Source: Methylobacterium radiotolerans JCM 2831
GTDB lineage: Bacteria > Pseudomonadota > Alphaproteobacteria > Rhizobiales > Beijerinckiaceae
Assembly: GCF_000019725.1 (NCBI RefSeq)
Contig: NC_010505.1
Span: forward strand, 5,874,001 to 5,938,000
Direction: 5' to 3'
DNA: 64,000 nt
Position numbers and translations under genes: made by a program. Below are positions 57,258 through 64,000 of the stretch, one piece after another. The stretch's first letter is position 1, and each line of letters begins with the position of its first letter. The notes under the pieces were generated by a model. It was given only the letters and a program-made list of their open reading frames with translations, was not told where the DNA came from and did not search any database.

Positions 57258-57358
57258 TTGCACGCGGTCTCGACGGCGACGGGCCGCGCCCCCCTTTCGG
57301 ATGACGCGGCCCGTGCGGCGCAGGCGGACCTGGGCGCGAGCATTCCCGCGCCGCGTCC

Positions 57359-58006
57359 TCAGTTCAGGACGACGACCTTGGCGCCGACCTTCACGCGGTC
57401 GTACAGGTCGGTGACGTCCTCGTTCGTCATCCGGATGCAGCCCGACGACACCGCCTGACCGATCGTGTCCGGCTCGTTGGAGCCGTGAATGCGGTACTCA
57501 GTGCTGCCGATATACATGGCTCGGGCGCCGAGGGGGTTCTCGATGCCGCCCGCCATGTAGCGCGGCAGGTCGGGACGACGGGCGATCATGGCCTTCGGGG
57601 GCGTCCACGACGGCCACTCGCGCTTGGCGGTGATCTTGTTGGTGCCGCTCCAGCTGAAGCCCGGACGGCCGACGCCGACGCCGTAGCGGATCGCCTCGCC
57701 GTTGCCGAGCACGTAGTACAGGCGCCGCTCGGCGGTGGAGACCACGATCGTGCCGGGCGCGTAGGGTCCGTTGAACGCCACGATCTCACGGGGGATCGGC
57801 TGGACCTGCGCCTGCGGCGCGGCCTGCACGCCCTGGCCGTAGCCCGGGGCGTAAGTGCCCTGGTAACCGTACTGTCCCTGATCGGAGTAGTACTCGTCGG
57901 CATTGTCCGTGCCGAAGGGATCGTACGACGAGGCGGCGAGAACGGGCGTGGCGGCAAGAACAGACACGCCGAGGAGCGCGGCGAGTGCGGTGACCGTGGT
58001 CTTCAT
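57359..58006 (-). CDS. L,D-transpeptidase (YkuD domain)
   Basis: This 215-residue protein has a signal peptide (about residues 1-24), a Tyr/Gln-rich linker (about 30-65) and a YkuD domain with the complete active site HGSNEPDTIGQAVSSGCIRM. The Cys of SSGCIRM is the nucleophile and the His of the first motif its partner. These enzymes form 3-3 peptidoglycan cross-links or attach lipoproteins to the wall. ATG 58006 gives the signal peptide. It is a single-gene unit. Confidence 0.92.
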   Translation of the reverse strand: MKTTVTALAALLGVSVLAATPVLAASSYDPFGTDNADEYYSDQGQYGYQGTYAPGYGQGVQAAPQAQVQPIPREIVAFNGPYAPGTIVVSTAERRLYYVLGNGEAIRYGVGVGRPGFSWSGTNKITAKREWPSWTPPKAMIARRPDLPRYMAGGIENPLGARAMYIGSTEYRIHGSNEPDTIGQAVSSGCIRMTNEDVTDLYDRVKVGAKVVVLN

Positions 58007-58153
58007 GAGTGGCCTACCTGTGCAATAACCTTTGCCATTACAAGCGTGAGCATAGGCAGGCAGTTCCATACACCCGCCAAGAATTCGCTCTCCGGCGGAA
58101 TACGCAGGCCAGCTTGGCCGTGCGGTGCGCCTCATCACGAAGGCGTGTTCGGC

Positions 58154-58972
58154 TCAGGGGATCTCGTCCGTGTGGACGTCGAAGCGCGCGAGGTGGGCGT
58201 AACCGAAGTTCGTCGAGATGGCGCAGTCGGTGGCGTCGCGCCCGCGGGCCATGACGATGCGGCCGATGCGGGGCCGGTTGTGGCGGGCGTCGAACGTGTA
58301 CCAGCGCGGGCCCTCGGGCCCCTCGAGGAAGACCTCGAACCACGCCGAGAAGTCCATCGGCGCCGGGTCCTTCGGGACGCCGATATCGCCGAGGTAGCCG
58401 GTGGCGTAGCGCGCCGGGATGTTCATGCACCGGCACAGGCTGATCGCCAGATGCGCGAAGTCCCGGCACACGCCCTCGCGCTGCATGAAGGCATCATGCG
58501 CGCTCCGGGTGGCGTCGGCGCGCTGATAGTCGAAGCGGATCCGCTCGTGCGTGTAGTCGACGATCGCCTGGACCCGTGCCCAGCCTTCCGGGGTGCCGCC
58601 GAACAGGGACCACGCGGTCTGCGAGAGCTTGTCGGTGTCGCAGTAGCGCGAGCCCAGGAGGAAGATCAGGACGTCGTCAGGAAGGTCTTGGACGGGGATC
58701 TGCCGGGCCTCAGGCACGACCGGGTCCGGCTGGCCCGAATCCTGAACCGTGAAATCGGCCGCGATCGTCAGCTGGCCCGGCGGCGCGACGATGCGGTGGC
58801 AGATGTTGTCGAAGACGTCCCGGTACTCGCGCGCCTCGACCGGCGGGTCGAACCGGATCGCCTGCGGGGTCAGCACGTCCCCGGTCCGCGCGGGATGGAC
58901 GCTCAGCATCAGGATCATCGGCGTCGGCTGCGACAGCGTGAAGGCAATATCGAAACCGGTCCTGATCTTCAT
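58154..58972 (-). CDS. Transglutaminase-like family protein
   Basis: This 272-residue protein has an N-terminal beta domain (about 1-150) and a transglutaminase-fold core. The Cys is in REGVCRDFAHLAISLCRC, the His in FEVFLEGPEGPRWYTFDARHNRP and an Asp nearby. The family includes cysteine proteases and amidases of unknown substrate. ATG 58972 is preferred over the long frame that runs through the neighbour. A related gene follows upstream on the same strand, so this is a tandem pair. Confidence 0.85.
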   Translation of the reverse strand: MKIRTGFDIAFTLSQPTPMILMLSVHPARTGDVLTPQAIRFDPPVEAREYRDVFDNICHRIVAPPGQLTIAADFTVQDSGQPDPVVPEARQIPVQDLPDDVLIFLLGSRYCDTDKLSQTAWSLFGGTPEGWARVQAIVDYTHERIRFDYQRADATRSAHDAFMQREGVCRDFAHLAISLCRCMNIPARYATGYLGDIGVPKDPAPMDFSAWFEVFLEGPEGPRWYTFDARHNRPRIGRIVMARGRDATDCAISTNFGYAHLARFDVHTDEIP

Positions 58973-59049
58973 CGCGGCCACCTTGCTCTGTCGCCTTCCG
59001 CGCGGGGTCGCCACGCACGCTCGTTCCGGGTCCCGGTGCTCGAGGGGAC

Positions 59050-59979
59050 TCAACGCGCCAGGGACGTGTGCGGCCCCTGCACGGTTCGGGCCGCCGGCCC
59101 GCCGGCGGGCAGCTCCACCACGTCGACGTCGACGCGCATGCCGAGATCGTCGCTGGCGAGGCCGAAGAAGGAGCCGTGCAGCGGCACCGCCTGCGCGGGG
59201 TCGCGGGTCACGGCCACGCGGATCAGGTCGCGATTGCCCACGATGCCGTTGGTCGGGTCGAACTCGACCCAGCCGGCGCCCGGGAGATAGACCTGCAGCC
59301 ATGCGTGGGTGGAGCCGCCGCCGACGTGGCGCGCACGGTCGTTGCGCGGGTTGTAGAGGTATCCGGAGACGAAGCGGGCGGCCATGCCGAGTGCCCGGAC
59401 GCCCTCCATCATCAGCACCGCGAAGTCCCGGCACGAGCCGAGCTTGGTGCGCAGGGTCGTCAGCGGGTCCTGCACGCCTTTCTCGGAGCGGGCGAGGTAG
59501 GTGAAGTTCGCCCGCACGCTGCGCGTCATCGCGGCGAGCAGCTCCTGCGTCGGGATCCGGCCCTCGGGCGGCAGGAAGCTCCGCGCCCAGGCATCGACCT
59601 CGTGCCGCGGGTCCGGCCACTGCCGCTCGATGGATCGGGCGAGGTCCGGCATGTCCTCGGCCCCGTAGCCGAACGGGTAGTGGGTCGCGTGCGGCGCCAG
59701 CGGGAAGACCGGCGCGTGCTCCGGTGCGTGGTCGAGGGTGATGCCGCAGTCGAACGTCAGGGTCTCGGCCCGGGTGTCGAAGGTCGCGACCGCCACGCAG
59801 TTGCCGAACACGTCGAACAGCCAGCGCAGCGAGGCCGGCTCCGGGGTGATGTCGAGGGTCGCCGCGATCAGCCGCTGGTCGTAGCTGTCGCGCGGCCGGA
59901 ACATGATCCGGTGCTCGCCGAAGGCGACCGGACGCCGGTACCGGTAGACCGTGCGGTGGCGGACGGAGAGGATCGGCAA
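59050..59979 (-). CDS. Transglutaminase-like family protein with Bact_transglu_N domain
   Basis: This 309-residue protein has the N-terminal Bact_transglu_N part (VRHRTVYRYRRPVAFGEHRIMF) and the transglutaminase core. The nucleophile is in LGSCRDFAVLMMEGVRALG, the His in GGSTHAWLQVYLPG, and the Asp in WVEFDPTNG. No ATG or GTG fits the N-terminus, so the start is TTG 59979, which has CCCGGAG nine bases upstream; the longer frame adds 65 low-complexity residues. It precedes the other transglutaminase gene by 77 bases and is likely co-transcribed. Confidence 0.85.
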   Translation of the reverse strand: MPILSVRHRTVYRYRRPVAFGEHRIMFRPRDSYDQRLIAATLDITPEPASLRWLFDVFGNCVAVATFDTRAETLTFDCGITLDHAPEHAPVFPLAPHATHYPFGYGAEDMPDLARSIERQWPDPRHEVDAWARSFLPPEGRIPTQELLAAMTRSVRANFTYLARSEKGVQDPLTTLRTKLGSCRDFAVLMMEGVRALGMAARFVSGYLYNPRNDRARHVGGGSTHAWLQVYLPGAGWVEFDPTNGIVGNRDLIRVAVTRDPAQAVPLHGSFFGLASDDLGMRVDVDVVELPAGGPAARTVQGPHTSLAR

Positions 59980-60052
59980 GGTCGCAGGCTCCGGGCTCGC
60001 GCCGACACGCTCACCGGCGATGCAAGGGCCGGGCCCGTCCGCGCGGAGCGCC

Positions 60053-60649
60053 TCAGACCACCGGGGGAGCCGGATCGGCCGCGGCGCGCTCCGCCTCGAC
60101 GAGCACGTCGAGGGGGCGCCAGGGCTTCGCGATGAAGACCGCCTCGGCCGGCAGCTCGGGGCGCGGCAGGCCATGGCCGGAGGTGATCACCAGCCGGGCC
60201 CGCGGCCACAGCGTCGCCACGGCGCGCGCCAGCTGAAGGCCGTCCATCTGTCCGGCCAGCCGGACATCGGCGAAGACCAGCGCGACGTCGCCGCCGCGCG
60301 CCTGGAGGACCGACAGGGCGGCCTCGGCGCTGTCGCAGCCGACCACGTCGAGCTCGGTCTCTTCCAGGAGGGTTTCGGCCAGGGCGCGGATCTCAGGATC
60401 GTCCTCGACGACGAGGGCGAGGCGCGGCGGATCGGCCTCGGGCACCGCGACGTCTGGCCCGCTCCGGGCGGTCTCGTCGTCCTCGCTCTGCCGGACGCGG
60501 CGGACCAGGGCGGCGAGGTGCTCCGGCACGCCCTCGGTGACGAGCTTATCGTAGAACGACGCCAGTGTCTGACCGATCTGGTCGAGCGGAATACCCGGTG
60601 ACAGCGTATCGGTGAGCGGCAGGGGTGCGCTCGTCTGGTGCTTTTTCAA
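60053..60649 (-). CDS. Receiver-domain protein with NepR-like N-terminus
   Basis: This 198-residue protein has a receiver domain from about residue 76: acidic pocket EDD (82-84), phosphoacceptor Asp128 in VFADVRLAG, Thr/Ser at 156-157 and Lys175 in FIAKPW. Residues 22-56 (IGQTLASFYDKLVTEGVPEH and on) follow the pattern of NepR anti-sigma factors: Ile-Gly, then Leu, Tyr, Val, Glu and Pro at the same spacing. NepR blocks sigma EcfG in the alphaproteobacterial stress response and normally is a separate protein. A NepR-like segment joined to a receiver is unusual. It lies upstream of two transglutaminase genes on the same strand. Confidence 0.7.
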   Translation of the reverse strand: MKKHQTSAPLPLTDTLSPGIPLDQIGQTLASFYDKLVTEGVPEHLAALVRRVRQSEDDETARSGPDVAVPEADPPRLALVVEDDPEIRALAETLLEETELDVVGCDSAEAALSVLQARGGDVALVFADVRLAGQMDGLQLARAVATLWPRARLVITSGHGLPRPELPAEAVFIAKPWRPLDVLVEAERAAADPAPPVV

Positions 60650-60768
60650 GGACTCCCCCGAAGTCGACTTCCGCGCCGCTCGAGGACTCGGCGCTCACAG
60701 GAGGAAAGTCGGCAATCCGCCGCTGGTTGCGCCGGGGGTTCGGAATCCCGCCCGGCGTCACAGGGCCG

Positions 60769-61935
60769 TTACTGCGTGACGAGGCCGGCGTCGGCGTCGG
60801 CATACGCCATGATTCCGGAGACCTGGCGGACGTTCTGATAGCGCGTCCCGCGGGTGCTCATCATCGCCTCGAACTTCTCGTGCACCTGCGCGACCGACAG
60901 GCTCAGGGGCTTGCGGTGGCGGCCGCGCCCGACGAAGCGCCCGGCTGCGAAGAAGATCGAGCGGTTGGCGCGGGCGGGACCCGGGAGCAGCGCCGCCGCG
61001 GCGGCGGCCGGCTTGTTCACGACGTTGGCGAGGAACTCCTCGGCATCGTCCGGCCCGAGGAAGTGAGCGAGGTAGACCTCGCCGAGGGTCAGCTCGCGGC
61101 CGATGCGCAGGGCGATGCGGGCGGCGTCGCGCTTCAGCATCTCGCCGGCCATGAGGGCCGACAGGTACGGGTCGCGGCGCAGTTCCAGCACCCGGGCGCG
61201 CTCCGCCGGATCGGTGATCACCGGCCGGTCGTTGGCGTCGGATGTGATCAGCGCGGCCTCCTTCTCCAGCCCGTACTTGGCGCCGAAGTCGCGCACCACG
61301 CCGAGCCAGGTCCGCTCGATGAACTGGTAGAGGCCCGTCGCCGAGGAGGTCTTGGCCTGGACCGCCGTGACGAAACTCGATTCCTTGTCGGCCACCGCCA
61401 TCAGCAGCACCGGATCGGTCTGGACCGCCTGGGCCGCCCGGACGATCGTCTGCACGAGGTGGCGCCGGATCTTCATCGGGCCGAACTCGAGGATGTCGTT
61501 CGGGTCGCCGACGGCGCTCTCCGAGAGCAGGAAGTCGTACGACACCCGGTCGACCGTGTTGGAGCCGAGCTCGGTGTCGAGGTCGTGAACCGGGGCGAAG
61601 CTGGCGGCTGCGCGCAGCGGCGTCTGCTCGAGCGGGGTGCTGAGGGCGACGGTGTGGATGCGCGGGCGCGGCATCGGGATCTCGGTAGCGGCCTCCGCCA
61701 CCGACACGGCGGGCGACAGGCCGACCTTGGCGAGGTCCACGCCCGATCCGATCAGCGCGGCGCTGAGGCCGCCCGCGATCATCGAGACGGTGAGCAGCGA
61801 GCGGAACAGCGCGGGGCGGCTGCCATGGGCGCGGCCCAGCATGGGCTGTGCGGCGATCACGTCGGCGCGGCCCGAGCCGAAATGGCCCTGCTTACCGGCG
61901 ATGGTCCTCGGCGATCCGACCGTGCGGCCCTGCAT
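60769..61935 (-). CDS. Membrane-anchored lytic transglycosylase
   Basis: This 388-residue protein has an N-terminal hydrophobic segment (about 45-68) and an SLT-type lysozyme-like domain from about 175. The catalytic Glu is in VADKESSFVTAVQAKTSSAT and the GLYQFIERTWL segment follows it. It cleaves peptidoglycan with formation of anhydro-MurNAc. ATG 61935 is preferred, with a GGGA element seven bases upstream; ATG 61983 is the next choice. The C-terminus is an Arg/Lys-rich stretch and a possible binding tail. Confidence 0.87.
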   Translation of the reverse strand: MQGRTVGSPRTIAGKQGHFGSGRADVIAAQPMLGRAHGSRPALFRSLLTVSMIAGGLSAALIGSGVDLAKVGLSPAVSVAEAATEIPMPRPRIHTVALSTPLEQTPLRAAASFAPVHDLDTELGSNTVDRVSYDFLLSESAVGDPNDILEFGPMKIRRHLVQTIVRAAQAVQTDPVLLMAVADKESSFVTAVQAKTSSATGLYQFIERTWLGVVRDFGAKYGLEKEAALITSDANDRPVITDPAERARVLELRRDPYLSALMAGEMLKRDAARIALRIGRELTLGEVYLAHFLGPDDAEEFLANVVNKPAAAAAALLPGPARANRSIFFAAGRFVGRGRHRKPLSLSVAQVHEKFEAMMSTRGTRYQNVRQVSGIMAYADADAGLVTQ

Positions 61936-62080
61936 CGTTATCCCGACTCTCCACACGCCGTCGTGGCGCGACGGACTCACCATCGCTTGACAGATGTGGC
62001 GACAACACGGCCGTGCTTGTGGCCGAGTTGCGGCGTCCCGAGGAGATTTCGGGGCAGGCCGCCCGTGACTCGCGCGGCAT

Positions 62081-62095
62081 CCCTCCTTAAGAGGG
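62081..62095. promoter_or_regulatory. Inverted repeat ccctc-N5-gaggg upstream of alaS
   Basis: A perfect 5-5-5 inverted repeat with a CTTAA centre lies 70 bases from the alaS start and 146 bases from the transglycosylase start. It may be an operator; no known family is suggested. Confidence 0.3.
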
Positions 62096-62164
62096 CGCCA
62101 TGCGGGCGCCGGGCGGATGACGCGCGGCCGCCCTTTCCCGTCCGTCCTGCCAGAGTCAGCCCCG

Positions 62165-64000
62165 ATGAGCGGCGTCAACGAGATCCGGTCGACCTTCCTC
62201 GACTACTTCGCCAAGGCGGGCCACGAGGTCGTGCCGTCCTCGAGCCTCGTGCCGAAGAACGACCCGACGCTGATGTTCACGAATGCCGGCATGGTGCAGT
62301 TCAAGAACGTCTTCACCGGGATGGAGAAGCGCGCCTACGACCGGGCGACGACGGCGCAGAAATGCGTGCGGGCCGGCGGCAAGCACAACGACCTCGACAA
62401 TGTCGGGTACACCGCGCGCCATCACACGTTCTTCGAGATGCTCGGCAACTTCTCATTCGGCGACTACTTCAAGGACCGCGCGATCGAGCTGGCCTGGACG
62501 CTGATCACCAAGGAGTTCGGCCTCAAGCCCGACAAGCTCCTCGTCACCGTCTACGCCGACGACGACGAGGCCGCAGGCCTGTGGAAGAAGATCGCCGGCT
62601 TCTCCGACGACAAGATCATCCGGATCGGGACCTCCGACAATTTCTGGCAGATGGGCGATACCGGCCCGTGCGGCCCCTGCTCGGAGATCTTCATCGACCA
62701 GGGCCCGGCGCTGCAGGGCGGCCCGCCCGGCTCGCCGGACGAGGACGGCGACCGCTTCCTCGAGTTCTGGAACCTCGTGTTCATGCAGTACGAGCAGCTG
62801 GAGCCGGGCGTCCGGAACCCGCTGCCGCGGCCGTCGATCGACACCGGCATGGGCCTGGAGCGCATGGCGGCGATCCTCCAGGGCGTCCACTCGAACTACG
62901 ACACCGACCTGTTCCGCGCCCTGATCGACGCCGTGGCCCACGCGGTCTCGCGGGCGCCGGAGCCGGCCACGATGGCGTCCTACCGGGTGATCGCCGACCA
63001 CCTGCGGGCGTCCTCCTTCCTGGTGGCCGACGGCGTGCTGCCGGGCAACGAGGGCCGCGGCTACGTGCTGCGCCGGATCATGCGCCGGGCCATGCGTCAC
63101 GCCGAGATCCTGGGAGCCCGCGAGCCGACCATGTTCCGCCTCGTGCCGACCCTCGTGCGCGAGATGGGTCAGGCCTACCCGGAGCTGATGCGGGCCGAGA
63201 GCCTGATCGCCGAGACGCTGAAGCTGGAGGAGACCCGCTTCCGCCGCACCCTGGAGCGGGGCCTGTCGATCCTCGACGCCGAGAGCCGCGACCTCCGGGA
63301 GGGCGACAAGCTCTCCGGCGAGACCGCCTTCACCCTCTACGACACCTACGGCTTCCCCCTCGACCTGACGCAGGACGCCCTCAAGGCCCGCGGCATCGGC
63401 GTGGACACCGACGCCTTCGCCGCCGCGATGCAGCGCCAGAAACAGGCGGCCCGCGAGGCCTGGAAGGGCTCCGGCGAAGCGGCCACCGAGACGGTGTGGT
63501 TCGGCCTGCGCGAGCGCGTCGGCGCCACGGAGTTCCTGGGCTACGAGACAGAGAACGCCGAGGGCATCGTCACGGCGCTCCTGCGCGACGGCGCCGAGGT
63601 GACCACCCTCGCGGCGGGCCAGACCGGCCTCGTGCTCGTCAACCAGACGCCGTTCTACGGAGAATCGGGCGGCCAGGTCGGCGATACCGGGCTGATCCTG
63701 GCTCCGGGCGTGCGGGCGCGGGTCACCGATACCCAGAAGAAGCTCGGCGACGTGTTCGTCCACCACGTCACCGTGGAGGAGGGGACCCTGAGCCTCGACC
63801 AGCCGGTCGAGCTCAAGGTCGACAACGTCCGCCGGAAGGCGATCCGGGCCAACCACTCGGCCACCCACCTGCTGCACGAGGCCCTGCGGCAGGTTCTGGG
63901 CGACCACGTCGCTCAGAAGGGCTCTCTGGTCAGCCCCGAGCGCCTGCGCTTTGACATCAGCCACCCGAAGCCGATCGAAGCCGACGAACTCGCCCGGGTC
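62165..64000 (+). CDS. alaS: Alanyl-tRNA synthetase, 3' end outside the window
   Basis: The first 612 residues of AlaRS are present, and the frame is open at the window edge. The class II catalytic core begins with [20 protein letters not shown] and contains [17 protein letters not shown] and the motif 2/3 regions. The editing domain His motif is visible in [19 protein letters not shown] near residue 562. It charges tRNA(Ala) and clears mischarged Ser. The ATG at 62165 matches the family start. The gene stands alone upstream of an inverted repeat. Confidence 0.95.

Noticed and set aside
60625..63954. Plus-strand frame of 1109 codons over the transglycosylase and alaS regions
   Set aside because: It is antisense to two clear genes and then out of frame with alaS. 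Its Arg/Gly/His-rich sequence is typical of GC-rich shadow frames.

Overview
The window is a GC-rich chromosomal stretch from an alphaproteobacterium of the order Hyphomicrobiales (Rhizobiales), most probably Methylobacterium or a close relative. The evidence is the CtrA master regulator beside flagellar export genes, TTAA-N7-TTAA-like CtrA boxes, DUF2865 and CreA-type secreted proteins, an alphaproteobacterial one-cysteine DksA, a phasin, a NepR-like domain and a full oxalate catabolism set (frc, oxc and an OFA antiporter). The genus is inferred from gene content, not from a database search. I see no rRNA, tRNA, CRISPR array or insertion sequence. Both edges cut genes: an MBOAT acyltransferase on the left and alaS on the right.

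Layout. 0-7 kb: MBOAT acyltransferase with an SGNH-like partner, dksA, a TadE-TadE-TadG pilus cluster, and a lipoprotein with 16 collagen-type Gly-X-Y triplets coupled to a small secreted protein. 7-18.5 kb: DadA-like oxidase, a glutamyl-tRNA synthetase, methyltransferase, MFS exporter, a Pro-rich OmpA protein, DUF2865, CreA, cysS and a trypsin-like protease. 18.5-25.3 kb: ctrA, fliI-fliJ, a YbhN-type membrane protein and flhA. 25.3-28.1 kb: a stress-type protein and two capsule-export genes (KpsE-like, KpsT-like) without the permease. 28.4-37.5 kb: PAS protein and frc, HPP-CBS protein, esterase, oxc, OFA antiporter, and a 600-residue P-loop protein of unknown function. 37.6-46 kb: ilvE, MsbA-like exporter, Spy-like protein divergent from a zinc-binding ZnuA, heparinase-like protein and purH. 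46-53.3 kb: two small membrane proteins in an AT-richer gap, an MHS transporter, and acs-yjcH-actP for acetate. 53.5-64 kb: a degenerate histidine kinase, phasin, L,D-transpeptidase, two transglutaminase-fold proteins, a receiver protein with a NepR-like N-terminus, a lytic transglycosylase and alaS.

How the genes fit together. The oxalate genes form a complete path: antiporter uptake, CoA transfer by Frc and decarboxylation by Oxc. Two palindromes, upstream of the PAS-frc pair and upstream of the antiporter, suggest shared control. Acs, YjcH and ActP import and activate acetate. CtrA lies in the same window as four CtrA-like boxes, upstream of flhA, a small secreted protein, the heparinase-like gene, and between the degenerate kinase and the phasin.

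The most unusual item is the protein at 60053-60649. It joins an N-terminal segment that matches the pattern of the general-stress anti-sigma factor NepR to a receiver domain. Next are the histidine kinase with Gly in place of the phosphoacceptor His, the 600-residue P-loop protein beside the oxalate transporter, and the collagen-like lipoprotein.
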